Source: Puccinia triticina
Lineage: Eukaryota; Basidiomycota; Pucciniomycetes; Pucciniales; Pucciniaceae
Reading direction: 5' to 3'
Length of the DNA: 64,000 bases
Assembly: GCF_026914185.1 (NCBI RefSeq)
Contig: NC_070567.1
Coordinates: 6,660,001-6,724,000, forward strand
Made by a program: the position numbers and the translations under genes. Below the pieces are notes generated by a model. It ran no database searches and was not told where the DNA came from. It saw only the letters and a list, made by a program, of their open reading frames with translations. Positions 10,687 to 21,927 of this stretch are shown piece by piece (the stretch's first letter is position 1; each line of letters starts with the position of its first letter).

Positions 10687-12512
10687 CATGGTTGAACCAG
10701 AAATTCTCGGCAACAACAAGGAGACAGTCTTTATCTATCATGATGAATCAACTATACACGCAAAAGAACGGCCAACACTGTTGTGGCTTCTCCCAGGTGC
10801 AACCAAGCTTTGATCAAAAAGCCTTGGACAGCTCATGCACATCTCTGACTTTACATTGCAGTCACATGGTTGATTAGTTCTATTATCCGACCAGCAAGAA
10901 TTAAATCAGCTTGCTTGTTCAGACGCTGCAACAGTAATCTACCCTGGCTTGCAGGGTGATCCTTGGTGGGACATGGCTCAGCTCTGCAAACAGGTATTGG
11001 AGAAGGCCTTGCCAATATTCAAATCTTTGCACCCCGATTGCCAGGGTGTTTTTGTTTTTGATTGCTCTTTGGCTCATGAAGCTTATGGACCTGAAGCGCT
11101 TTGAGCCCAGAATATGAATCTTGGACCCGGTGGAAAGCAATCTTGCATGCAGGATACAATAATCCCTAGCAATGATCCTCACATACCGGAAGAGCTAGGA
11201 GGCCAACCGCAGAGTATGTGCTTTCCAATGGACTACATGGTTGAATCGCTAGCTGGCCAGCCCAAGGGAATCCAGCATTTTCTTATGGAGCGTGGACTCT
11301 GGGGACACTACTGTTGTGCTCAAATTGCGGCCCGCTTACCTCCACTGTGAATGAAGTGCAAGAGTTGTTCCACCAGTACTGCTGTCAAAGATGCTGAAGC
11401 TAGGGCAAGCAATCTGGTGAAGCAAGCCAAGGCTACTTCATCAACCAAGACACCTGCTTCAGAGAGGAGATCGGCACTATCTCAGCAACCAATGTCCAAG
11501 CACCAAAAGCAAAGGACTGCTACTGGTCACAGATTGTGGCCAATCAATCCAATTTCCTGGCCAAGAGGCCCTTACTCCAGACTATCATTGAAGAATCAGG
11601 GCACATATGCCTGTTCCTGCCAAAGTTCCACTGCAAACTGAACCTGATTGAGCTCTTTTGCAACGGTGGGCCGCTACGCTACACTACGCTACAGGGCCAC
11701 TTAGCGTTAGCGTAGCGGCAAAAAGCGCCCGCTCATTTTGAGCAGCATTAGCGCGCTTTTAGCGCCGCTACGCTGCGCTACGCTGCGCTACGTTTCAGCG
11801 GTGCTAACAGCGCGCCAATTGTATGTTAGTGTTAGCGCGCCGCTACAGTCACTACGCTACGCTACGCTGCGCTACAGCGCTTTTAGCGGAAAAAAAGGCC
11901 TTTTTTTCAGCTAAAAGCACTGTAGCGCAGCGTAGCGCAGCGTAGCGCAGCGTAGCGCGCGCTCTTTTGCGCCCTGCGTGTGTAGCATTAGCGCAATTGC
12001 GCGCATCTGCGCTAACGCTACGCTAACAGCTAAATTAGCTGCGCACCCTTTGCGCGTAGCGTTAGCGCAGAAAGGCGCAATTCCGCTAACGCTACGCTAA
12101 AAGTTAGCGGAATTCTGCTACGCTACGCCACGCTAACGCTACGGTTAGCATAGCTGGCCCACCGTTGTCTTTTGAGCCTATGTCAAATCAGGTAAGCTTG
12201 CTCTTCATTTTGTTCATCATATCTTAGAAGTTTGTTTCTAACACTGTCTCTGTCATTCATACATATGTTGTAGATTATCAAAGACTGAGCCATAAGTGTT
12301 CCACTTGGAAACAATACCAGGCACTTTTTGAAATCTCCAGGCGTTCTTGCCCTATCTCTACAATCCAAAAGTTTTTCCAAAAAATTGATTGGCAGCACTT
12401 GGCATATGCTCTTGGTCTCACTGGACCTGCTGCCCAGAGAGCAATGAAGAAATATTCTTCACATCACCGCATTCCAAAGAGTGCGCTGATGGATCTTGCA
12501 GTCATGAACTAA
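10687..12512 (+). pseudogene. DDE transposase, disrupted
   Basis: Recognisable pieces, in several frames, appear in order. They are VFIYHDESTIHAK near 10730-10765, LGGQPQSMCFP and GQPKGIQHFLMERG near 11190-11300, and GHICLFLPKFHCKLNLIE near 11600-11657. The last matches the conserved PxLNPIE region that carries the third catalytic residue of Tc1/pogo enzymes. After the nested element the C-terminus resumes (SHHRIPKSALMDLAVMN, ending at about 12512). Several stops and frameshifts, plus the insertion at 11661, make it non-functional. The family is one I recall as widespread in basidiomycetes. Confidence 0.7.
11661..12166. mobile_element. TAGCG-rich TIR element nested in the transposase (7-bp TSD)
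   Basis: The termini are CAACGGTGGGCC at the left and its complement GGCCCACCGTTG at the right. The flanking tcttttg occurs on both sides (11654-11660 and 12167-12173). Removing the element and one tcttttg restores the transposase reading frame across the site, which confirms the edges. The interior is almost entirely words of the type gctacgctaacgc, in both orientations, and has no coding capacity. A larger relative lies at 21928-23459. Confidence 0.8.
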
Positions 12513-12844
12513 GGAGGTTCATATATACATATACCTAGACATGTACATACATACACCTCTCTAAATACATAACAAATACTCTAGAAGTCCATAGTACATG
12601 TCTGTAACCACATAATATGGGTTTAGAACCAGCCGTTCCAAATTTTGCATCCAGAAAAAATGAACCTTTTTTTTGAGGCATTGCACAGACTTTGAAGTTA
12701 TATTTTCAAGTTCCCCTACTTCTGTAGGGCTCAAGAATATATAGTTTACATCTGATACATGTCTGGTGACTTTGAACACGTCGTTCAAAGTTCAATTTTT
12801 TTTTTTGCGGGTGCGGGGTAGTCAAGAAGTCATGGGGGGCACTG

Positions 12845-13947
12845 TAGTTCAACCCTGCACCCGCATTGGGTTGGATCAACTGGGGATCAACTTAGCCTGG
12901 AGCTCCGTTTGGAGCTAGTGGGGTCTAAATGTAGACCCCACTAATCCTGGGACTAATCCCAAAATGAATATGCATCATGCTTGTTAGCATGAACTTTATG
13001 TGTTTAGGTGCCAAACACATAACATATAGGCACCTAAACACATAACCTCCAACAGCCTTGGACCCGCTAATCCCCACCCATGCGGATGGCCAATTGGATT
13101 ATCCTATTCCAATCGCAATTCAAGCTAGTTAGCCAGGCTAATCTAGCCACGGATGCGGATGCTCTGAAGGGACTCTCCGTAGGAGAGGCTTACGCCAAAA
13201 GTCAGCCGCGCGGCCTGAGCACTTTGAGAAATTGGCCTGATTTTCACATTTTTTAAACTCAACCTCTGTTTAAAAAAAACAGAACCTCTCAAAAATAATT
13301 CTGAGTAGACAAAGCTGTAGCCTTGCTTCTCAGGTGTATTCCCTCTTTTTTTTGGAAACAATTGGCCAAAAATAGCCAGTGGTTTGTAATTTGTAGTCCA
13401 TCATCCCCTGGTTTTTTCGGAAGTCAAGTTTGACAGGTGCGGATCCATTCACATCATTGGTCCATGGACCCTCTCACGGGTTTTTGACTAAATACAGCCA
13501 GTTGGCAGTGTTAAATCCATAGATTCTGGAATCTGATGATCATGATTGTTAGTCTAGTCAAAATACCAGTGAACAACGGTTTGGTTATGTAGTGCGCCGA
13601 GATCCCATTAACCAGTCCTTCAAACATCACAAATTTTTTTGTGAAACCGAACAATCAAGAATGGTGATAAAAACAAAAAGCTCAACTACTGCATCCAAGC
13701 TTCTGAAAAAGTCATCCCAAAGCCCAATCAACTCATCAAAATCACCTTTCAAGTCGTCGTCATCTAGCTCAAAAAAGTTGGTAAATAAGCGTAAACAATT
13801 GCAGAGCTCCAAAAAATGACCCAAGCTCCTCCTAATTTGATCTTGAAACTGTGAAACAATGAGCGGAGCTGAACATAAATTTGGTAGGATCAATTCGACA
13901 TATTAGATTGAATTTCATGATCAGTGAGATAATGATTAATGACTTAC
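12845..13947. other. intergenic stretch with MITE-like palindromes
   Basis: From 12850 to about 13165 there are palindromic pieces (ggagctccgtttggagct, tagacccc around 12925, gtttaggtgcc / ggcacctaaac). The ends resemble gca[ct]ccgcat in inverted orientation, consistent with an old MITE. A plus-strand ORF at 13592-13819 is Ser/Lys-rich and a minus-strand ORF at 13627-13893 is Asp/Leu-rich; they are antisense to each other and neither is recognised. Confidence 0.4.
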
Positions 13948-14422
13948 TATCAGCATGTTCAAAGAGAACATCTCTTGCAACCGCTTGACTTGGGTACCAA
14001 TCCCACTTTGGTTGTATAGAAACATGAAGATAGTAATCTTTGGTTACAAAGTGATCCGGTCGGCCCGTTGGGGAGAACAGCATACCGTGGAGTATATATT
14101 TTTTAAGTGCAGGAGGTAGCACCTTGGTGAGAAGGAGAACCATGTGAGGCAAATATGATCAATAGTTTACCAGGCCAGTGAGGGCTTGGGACATAACAGA
14201 CCATATCTTCCACAAATTCATCAGTTGTCCTATGTCGCCTGCCTTCATCGCACGGTTGGCCTCAACAATAGTGGCAAAGTCATGCAAGCGGTTCATTAGA
14301 GAAGATTGATAAGAGGTATGTACAATTGTGGCTCCTGTGCGATACTTGTTCATGCATTTAGCACCGGATATATCTATTGGGATATCCGGGCTTGAAGAGG
14401 TTGGATTGGTTACAATGTTATT
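13948..14422 (-). pseudogene. DUF6589-like gene fragment
   Basis: The minus strand gives HDFATIVEANRAMKAGDIG with LMNLWKIWSVM, then ALTGLVNY, an in-frame UGA, and then LPHMVLLLTKVLPPALKKY and SPTGRPDHFVTKDYYL. After a deletion and frame change come YNQSGIGTQVKRLQEMFSLN and a GTAAGT donor at 13947. This order resembles the DUF6589 proteins I recall as very abundant in Puccinia and in Agaricomycetes, whose function is unknown. The UGA and the frame change indicate decay. The rest of the gene is not identifiable, and the MITE at 14671 lies just upstream. Confidence 0.55.
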
Positions 14423-14670
14423 TTATTTACACATGGATTATTGGGAGGGGATAGAGATATTTGGGCTTTTCAAGCTGGAATCAGTATGCTGGATGCCTTG
14501 CGCTTCTAATGGTGCAAAGGGCCAGAGTTTTATATGAGAGCTACTGGGGAAAAGAGGGGGGTGAGATCAACTCCATACCCTTTGGCTGGTAGCTCTCCCC
14601 CTCGCAAGCTGACTTTAGGTGCAAGTCCCTGCCTTCGGGAGGCGGGCCCTTCGGGCCCCCCCTGAGCGTA

Positions 14671-15301
14671 CAGTGCCCCCCACAACTTCTCAACTACCCC
14701 GCACCTGCAAGAAAAATTTGAACTGTGAACAATGTGTTCAAAGTCACCAGACATGTATCACATGTAAACTATACATTTTTGAGCCCTACAGACGCAGTAG
14801 AACTCAAAAATATAACTTTGAAGTCTGTGCAATGCCTCAAAAAAAAGTTTCATTTTTTTCAGATGCAAAATTTGGAACAGCTGGTTTTAAGACCATAGTA
14901 TGTGGTTACAGACATGTACTATGGACTTATAGAATATTTATTATGTATTTAGAGACTAAATTATCTATGTACATGCATACTACAGGTGTAGGTATTTATG
15001 TAAATATGTACCTCCTTAGTTATTAATGATTGCCATATCCATCAGTACACTCTTTGGAATGCGGCAATGTGAAGAATATTTCTTCATTGCTCTCTTGGCA
15101 GCAAGTCCAGTGAAATTTCAATGACTTTGGACTATTATCATGCATGTTACCAGGTCTGGTTGGTGAAATGTGACATTTGCATCAAAAAATGGGCCAAAAA
15201 GAGCCCAGCATCAGCCCACTTTTAAAAGAATTTTTGGAAAAAAAATCTCCAAAATTTGGAACCCCCCTGTAGGGGCAGTTGAGAAGTCGTGGGGGGCACT
15301 G
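14671..15301. mobile_element. short non-autonomous Tc1/pogo-like element
   Basis: The termini CAGTGCCCCCCAC and GTGGGGGGCACTG are flanked by ta on both sides (14669-14670 and 15302-15303). Subterminal sequence matches the larger element at 10527-12844, including an inverted copy of its transposase 3' end, so this is an internal-deletion derivative that would need the transposase in trans. It sits inside sequence whose flanks (gcaagtccctgccttcgg on the left, gagggacttgtgttaag on the right) look like termini of the Mutator-like family. Confidence 0.75.
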
Positions 15302-15303
15302 TA

Positions 15304-16152
15304 GGCGTGAGGGACTTGTGTTAAGTTCGATGGTTCCCAGGGTCTACAAACTGCCCTGGTTCTGAATATGAGCTCGTATTTTCACTGGCTCTACTCCAAC
15401 ATCATCTACTGGAGAATGGTGGCTCCGAGGGTAATTTCTGGTGTCGGCCTTGTCTGACAGATGTCAGGATAAAACCCCGGAGAAAAAACAACTGTACGTC
15501 TTATGTCAATACCAAGTCGAGGCAAAAGAGGTGCAAGCTTTTTGGTAAAGACAATATGTAAATCAATTAAATATCCACCCATACGGCCGCGGTGTATGCT
15601 CGAAATGGGATGTGCAAACTGTCTCAAAAAGTATTCTGGAGATTGCCTGTCTTCCAAGGAGGCATTCTTCATGAGCTGAACCCCAGAGCTGAATCAAAAA
15701 AGAATGAAAGGCATCTGAGTGTTGCTGTCCAATTCATCTTCTTCTAAGTGAGCAAATGATGTGAACATTATAATTTTGGTTGAAGGCCTTCAAAAAACAA
15801 CCGTAAGACCGAACAGACACTGTAGCGGGGAACAAAAATTACAATTTCCCGGTAGACCAAGCTCCCAGTGATACTCAGAGAACGTAAGATTCAGTTACCA
15901 CTGCATAGGCGTCAGATAAACGGCAGCAAAAATCCATCTCCTGTTTAATGTGTAAACGCCGGATGTATTATAAATTCATGTTAGACAATAATGCTTCATT
16001 TGCGTGGCTTGGTAGTATGAGTTCGACTTTGGAACAACATTGGTTGAATAGCTATTCGAGACCGATTGATTACTGTGGATCTTTTTGTGGAACAGAGAAA
16101 ACAAAGTGGAGGCTGACTTTCTCGGGAAGAGAAGAATTCGAACGATCGAGTT
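15304..16152. other. 3' flank of DBP4, one unassigned ORF
   Basis: A minus-strand ORF (15406-15672, 88 codons) reads in part RQSPEYFLRQFAHPISSIHR and GYLIDLHIVFTKKLAPLLPR. I do not recognise it. It could be an exon of a gene also represented by a piece near 15860-15930 (MDFCCRLSDAYAV before a GTAACT), but no join can be justified. Confidence 0.35.
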
Positions 16153-19051
16153 TTAAAGAGTGGGCTTGATTCTCTGTTGAAGTTTCTGGAGAGCCAAGGC
16201 TTCAAGGTCGTCCTCCTCTTCATCCAGACTCTCCCGTCGACCAAGGGCCTTAAATTTCTTAGGCCGGTGCCGATGCGGATCACCATCGCCATCCGAGCCA
16301 GATTCGGATTCCGAGGGGAGATCAAACTCAGGCGAAATGTATCCATCATCCTCGTCATTCGAAACCAATTCAGCAACTCTCGCTCCGTGGATCGCCTCCT
16401 GAAGATAGCATCAACCATCACCGATGTTAGTTCAGGTTAAGGAAAATAAGATTGGAAAAGGAGACCGTTCAGTGTAGAAAACAATGCTTACATTTTGATT
16501 GCCTTCGGGATTAAGTTTCCGTTTCCGCTTCTTCTCAGCCCGTTTATTTTTAGCCACCAGCTTATCTGTTTGATCAGCTTGTTTAACTTTCTCCTTTTCT
16601 CGAACCACGAAATCCTTAATCTCGCTCTCCACATTATGGTTCTTTTTGTATTCTTCTTCTTGTAAGATCTCGTAAGCCTGGTGAGCCTCTCCCTCGTCAT
16701 CAAAAATCACTTTTTTGCCCAAGCCGATACCTGACATCGCCACTGCTTTCTTTGAGGTGGCTAGTTTGAGCTTGCGTTTGGATAAGTAAGCCGAATCTGG
16801 TATTGCCGCCTCTGCGGCATCCAGATCATGATCAGCCCGCTTCAATTGAATGAAATCGTCTTCTTCGTCTCCCTTCTCTTGATCTTCCATTCCATCTGCA
16901 GTGCGATCGACTAGTTTGGCATAGTGCTGCGAAAGAATATCTTGATTTTGCCGCTGGAACATTCGGTCATATTTCGTTCGAACGGCTGGTTTTGCTGCTT
17001 CGGAATTAGTGGCTGAAGGGTGGGCGACGGCGGTGTCCGAGTGGGTTTTTTCCTCCCCATCACTACTTTCGTCGTCATCACCCTCCTCATCGGAATCGGA
17101 ATTGGATCCGGAATCAGAAGACGCGGAATCGCTACCTGATGCCGCCTCATTTTCATCCCTACCATCCTTATTGACTGTTTGCGCACTCGCTATGTTTTGA
17201 TTGAGGGTAAGTTTCTTCAATGTCTCCAAATCCCGTGGGGCGTTTTTCTTAGCTTTAGCACTCTCGCCGGTCCCCCCAGCAGCACCGCCAGCTCCCGAAC
17301 CAGAAAACCGGACTTGGGGCGCCCCTGGCAAGCCCATGGATTCAGCAAATTTGACTAAATCCATTTCTTTCAACTTGAAAATGTCCTTATTTTTTTGAAG
17401 ATGTATGGATCGGACGTATGAGATGAAAGCTCGCTGTCCGAGAAATTTGAGCTCTGGGAACTTGAACATTTGAGCCTGTATTTGAGTCTGGATGGACTGC
17501 TTCTTCGATTCGTTGGGTTTAACTTTGGAGACCACGATTCCTCTAGTTTCCCACTTCTTCAGCATCCCTTCTTCTTCCGAGGGCAATAACAGCAGTAGCG
17601 CCTTCCCACCGCTTTGATAACGGGCAGTCCGGCCTACTCGATGTATGTAGGTATCGACGTCTTCGGGACAGTCCACTTGGACCACCCAATCGACGGATGG
17701 GAAATCGAGCCCTCGCGCAGCTATGTCTGTGGCGAATAGACATGCTTGAGGAGACGAGGAAAATCGTTCGTAAATTTCAAGCCGTTTGATTTGCTTTTGT
17801 TTTCCGTGCAAGTGTAGCAAGGGAATCCCCGGCCGTAGATGGCGAAAGATTTCGTGAACAAAACGAACCTGGAAGGCATTGATTAGCAGGACGATAAAAG
17901 AAACCATCGTTCAGAAAACGGATCCAGAAGGAAGATCGGGAAAAAAGAAAATGACAAACCTGTTTGCAGCTGCTTAAAAAAACTATCATTTTCGTCTTGA
18001 GATGAGTCCTTACGAAACCCCAGAGATAATCTATTTTACATTCTAGCGGTGTTACCATGTAGCTTTGTACGAGTTCCTTTGGCGTGGTAAGATCCCGTTC
18101 AACTCCTGTCTCACGTGCCGACACGTACTCTGGATCTCCAGTAAGAGATAACCGGGCGAGGTCTTTGACAGACTTTGTTTGAGTCGCTGAGAACAGAAGC
18201 GACTGTCGTGAATTGGGAAGACTAGAAATTATCGCATTGACAGAATTGGCGAAGCCCATATCCAAGATTCGGTCGGCTTCATCGAGTACTGCAGTGATCG
18301 GGTGTGATACATGCTTAGTATACAAGTTGAAAAGGACTGTTCAGTAGGCAGCCTTTGGGTGAAAGTGTTACATACCTAGAACCTGAAGGTTATCAGAATC
18401 AAAGTTGGTAGTTTGTTCGAGGTGTTGTTGTAAACGGCCGGGAGTAGAAACCAGGATGTTCATCCTTCCGAGTCGTTCCCTTTCGTCTTCTAAGTTTTTA
18501 CCGCCGATGACTAGTCCAGCGCTAAACGCATGAAATTTGCCGATCGACCTGAGCACCTCGAAGATTTGAACGGCCAATTCCCGAGTAGGACTGATGATCA
18601 AAGCACCCAAGCCGTCCATCGCTCCCCATTTCTGCCGATAAAGCATCTCTAAGACTGGAATCAAAAACGCCAACGTCTTTCCAGACCCCGTCCGTGCTGC
18701 TCCCAGAACATCTCGCCCTTTCAGTGCTCGAGGTATCGCCAGTGCTTGGATTGGAGTCAGTTTCTCAAATTTGGCAGCTTGTAGTCCTTTCAACGTGGCT
18801 CTTGAGATGGGCAGGTCAGTAAAAAGCGTTGGTGGCTTTGCGAGATCCTATCGTAAAAAAAAAAAAAACCTTAGTTTCACCCGAACCCGACGACTAAAAA
18901 TATTATCCAAGAAAAGAACAAGAGAAAAGCGGCTAACAAAGGAAAGGCTCTCAGATGCTAACTTTTTGATTTCCTCTTCTTCAGTTTGCCGTTTGAGCTG
19001 GCGAGGTTTTGCGTGATGCTTGTTCTTCTTTTTCTGGTTCGATGCTTTCAT
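16153..19051 (-). CDS. DBP4: ATP-dependent RNA helicase Dbp4/Hca4 (DDX10)
   Basis: This nucleolar DEAD-box helicase is needed for early 18S rRNA processing in the small-subunit processome. Five exons join in phase: 19051-18938, 18847-18376, 18288-17960, 17868-16492 and 16398-16153, giving 845 aa, close to the usual 770-875. In order they carry a basic N-terminus ([17 protein letters not shown]), the Q motif ([12 protein letters not shown]...LTPIQ), Walker [25 protein letters not shown] (across the exon 2/3 junction), [16 protein letters not shown] and HRVGRTAR. The Dbp4-specific tail follows ([21 protein letters not shown]), then a long acidic and Lys-rich C-terminal region. Donors are GTTAGC, GTATGT, GTTTGT and GTAAGC. 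The start is the first Met before the basic segment; the upstream in-frame sequence is GC-rich repeat. All catalytic motifs are intact. Confidence 0.93.
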
Positions 19052-19702
19052 CTTGTCAGTTTGGTTTGATGGTTCGAGTTCCGTGTCTTGATGAGAAAGG
19101 GTTAAATCGAACTTAACACAAGTCCCCTGCTGCGGGGTGCGCCAGCCATTTGCTGGCTGGTCGGTCCGCGAAGCGAACCCCCCCGCAGGGGGGACCCACG
19201 GCTCCACTTGTAAAGTAAGTCGCGCGGCGGGCGGACCTGGGCGGACCCTTCCGTCAGATTTGGGTCGGGACGTCCTAGCAGGACGTCGAGCAGCCCTTTG
19301 GGTCGGCCCGACCCTGCCCGACCACCCGTCGGCTGTTCCTCCCGACAGGGAGGGCAGGCCGACCTCGTCCGACCGTGCCGACCCGCGAGGCAGCATGGTC
19401 GGGTTGTCTGATAGGTCCGGCCAACCCATCTGCCCGGCGGGTCAGCATGGTCGGCCGGCCCTCGAGGTTGTCAACAGGTCGGATGCCCCCGGAAATGAGC
19501 CGACCTTCCCAACGAGTCACCGGACTAGTCGACCTGTCCGTCGGCCCAAGGTCAGAAACTCACTTGAAAAAGTGAGTTTCCTGAGTCCACAAGTACGATC
19601 TGCCAAGCGTGCTCGCGGATCGTACATAGAAGAGAAAAAAAAATGTTGGACTTCGCACCGTTTGCTCTTCATGGTAAGTAGAGATTGCGGTATATGGTCG
19701 TT
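19052..19702. other. DBP4 upstream region with GC-rich repeat
   Basis: Just upstream of DBP4, near 19110-19210, is sequence beginning aacttaacacaagtcccc, the terminus of the Mutator-like family also seen at 20338 and 25443. About 350 bp follow of GC-rich DNA full of cccgacc / ggtcggc words. I find no matching right terminus or target duplication. Long ORFs here in several frames follow from the GC-rich repeat. The promoter of DBP4 must lie in or next to it. Confidence 0.45.
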
Positions 19703-20087
19703 ACAGGACCCCGGAGAGCCCCTACCAAGCCGCCTCATGTAACACGTATCCATGGGACATTTTTTTGCAAAATGCTCCTCATGTAAATCACCGGATAAGT
19801 ATCCAAATTGGTTGATTTTTCCAAGATGTTCCTAATGTAGTTGGTATATTTTGGGCTTGCCTGGAAAGAAACACCAACCATTTAGGTCTTGGGTTCAATT
19901 CCCGGCCAACGAAAGGCTTTTTTGTCTAATTTTGCCCCGGTGGGCCTTTCTCCCAAGATATCCTCCTCATGTACTATGTATCCAAACTGGGTTAAATTGG
20001 GAAAAACCCAATTTCCCCATGTATCCAAAACCCAAAATCAGCAAAAATTACATGAGGCGGCTTGGTCGGGGCTTTCCCGGGTCCTGT
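19703..20087. repeat. 385-bp element with inverted-repeat ends
   Basis: The left end acaggaccccgg...agcc, followed by ccaagccgcctcatgtaa, pairs with the right end ttacatgaggcggcttgg...cgggtcctgt. Inside, near 19840-19900, a gtagttggtatat segment and a ggttcaattcc segment resemble the A and B boxes of a tRNA-type polymerase III promoter, but no tRNA fold is evident. No target duplication was found. Confidence 0.6.
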
Positions 20088-20149
20088 CATTACTGAGATG
20101 AACGATCTTATGAATGTTGTTCTTATCGCAGTGGTCGTAAGCAATCACA

Positions 20150-20195
20150 CCGGCGACCGCACGATCTATCTGCAGGTGTATGGTGCGGTCGCCGG
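20150..20195. repeat. perfect-stem hairpin
   Basis: ccggcgaccgcac pairs with gtgcggtcgccgg around a 20-base loop containing a PstI-type ctgcag. Its role is unknown; it may be a remnant of a palindromic repeat. Confidence 0.6.
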
Positions 20196-20337
20196 ATTGA
20201 TCCCCCCCTGGGTGATTTTTGCTGCTCGGATCCCATCATGACCCTAGGCCCCGCGGCTGACGTCTGGGTAATCCCAGCTTGAAGCCCAACGTCCGGGTAG
20301 GATTCGTGGCCTAGCCGCCATCAGAGGCAGCCCGACC

Positions 20338-21115
20338 CTAACTTAACACAAGTCCCCTCCTTCCGAGGAGGCGCGAAGCGCCTCCGAAGGAGGGACTTGA
20401 ATATAATGTCCCAAATCTTGCGTGAGCACAACCAGCCATTTGGCTGGGGAGGGCATTACAACCCCCAAATCACCCACAAGCGCTCTGATTCTGGTCACGC
20501 CTCCCAGACCATTGAAAAGCTTGTGATTTTTTGGTATATGTACAGCCCTCAAAGCTCCACATTTCCATAGCATTAGGAAGCTGTGGGGATGGATAAGTAT
20601 TGGGCATTGGAGTGATCTGCCCAATGCAGGCCCAGATAAACTCTTGGATCGATCCGCTCCTTATGGCATAAATAGCAAAATGCATACATTATAAGCCATA
20701 AGCGCCACCAATTGCAAATATGTACATATTTCATTAAAAATGCAATTTAATACTTCAAGAGCCGTGGGACTCTCCCTGATCCAACAAGAGTGGAATCTGG
20801 CGGGTCATCAAAATCTAATTTCCCAAATGTGTAAGTGCCCTTGCAAAAATAGCTGCTGAGCAGGCCATTTATGGCCAAATTTCCCCCAAAAAAATCCAGC
20901 AGATGCTCAAGATGGGCAGCTACAACTGTGCCAAAAGGCATTGAAGAGAGTTCATTTATTTATTTTTAACTTTGTTCTGAGTTTATTTTTTATCATTTCT
21001 CTGCCAAAATTTGACTGTCCTCAGGCCGCGGGTCCAACTTTACAGGTAAGCCTCTCCTTCGGGACGCGGGGTTGGCCCCCCCTGACCCTCCGATTGAGAG
21101 GCTTAGTTAAGCTTG
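20338..21115. mobile_element. Mutator-like non-autonomous element, 9-bp TSD
   Basis: The left end is ctaacttaacacaagtcccc and the right end, inverted, is caagcttaactaagcctctc. The 9-bp agcccgacc flanks both sides (20329-20337 and 21116-21124). A duplication of 9-11 bp is typical of the Mutator superfamily. A perfect hairpin (ccttccgaggaggcgc...gaagg) lies just inside the left end. No transposase is visible. Confidence 0.7.
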
Positions 21116-21124
21116 AGCCCGACC

Positions 21125-21920
21125 TTCCCGACATACACTCCTCCCAACGTCCGCCGTGCAAAGTTTAACTGCAGGGGCGGAGAGGGGGTGGCCAACGTCG
21201 GGCCGGACGTCCGCCCGCCGTCCAACTGCACCCGTGGTGTAGGTCGGCAAACCCGCGTGATGAGTTTCCCACCTTTTTGTGGGAGAAAACTTCAGCCTCG
21301 AATTACACAATGTCCTCAAAACTTTGAGGATGTCTGAGCAGGGTTTATGGAAGAGCTGCATCTTCCTGTTCATCCAACCCAAACTCAGAAAAACTGCATA
21401 ACCTTGTGATTTTATAATGATTTTTATAAAATCACACTTTGAACTTTTTTTTGCTCAAACAAGCGGTTCAAACACCCCGCGCACACCAAAACAAGTCCTC
21501 GGGAGCTGAAAACAGACAGTTTTCAAAAATCATTATAAGATCAGTGAGGACCAGTACAACATGATACATAACACCAAAAGAAAGACAAGAAGCAGGCCTT
21601 CATTCTCTGCCAAGGAAACTAGGTGGATAGGATCAAGGAAGCGGGTACAGGAGGAGGAAGTCAAAAAAGAGGGTTTTCCCGCGAAATCAAAAAACTCATC
21701 ATGCGGGAATCCCGACTTAAGGTATAGGCCTCCACTGGCATGGACAGCTCTGCTGCTCGCTCCCGCTCCTGCCCGGAGGCCTAGTTAAGCTTGGGGTTAA
21801 ATGTTAGCCAAGGGCTACTGGAACTGGGGCCAGCCGCCAGTGGATGGCCGGATACATGAATCCAGTCAAAATTGCATATTCAATATCAAAAATCTATCCC
21901 TTGTCATGGTCATTTCATCA
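21125..21920. other. intergenic stretch
   Basis: No gene is supported. A short piece at about 21714-21790 has ends acttaaggtataggcctcc and ggaggcctagttaagct, resembling a very short member of the same aacttaac family. Long ORFs in several frames are unconvincing. Confidence 0.4.
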
Positions 21921-21927
21921 CTCAAAG

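Larger units (their letters stand above)
10527..12844 (+). mobile_element. Tc1/pogo-like DNA transposon with TA target site
   Basis: The left end is ta|CAGTGCCCCCCACGACTTC and the right end, read inverted, is ta|CAGTGCCCCCCATGACTTC. Both are flanked by TA, as expected for Tc1/mariner/pogo elements. Inside, on the plus strand, is a broken DDE transposase, and a 506-bp element is nested in it. Its right-terminal sequences recur inverted in the short element 14671-15301, so both belong to one family. Superfamily assignment rests on the TA duplication and on the transposase motifs. Confidence 0.8.

Noticed and set aside
11650..12170. CRISPR-like array suggested by regular short repeats
   Set aside because: The repeats are low-complexity words without constant spacers, in both orientations, inside a bounded TIR element in a eukaryotic genome.
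18848..19429. N-terminal extension of DBP4 through the GC-rich upstream frame
   Set aside because: The upstream residues derive from a repeat and are unlike Dbp4; the Met at 19051 starts directly before the basic segment expected for the family.
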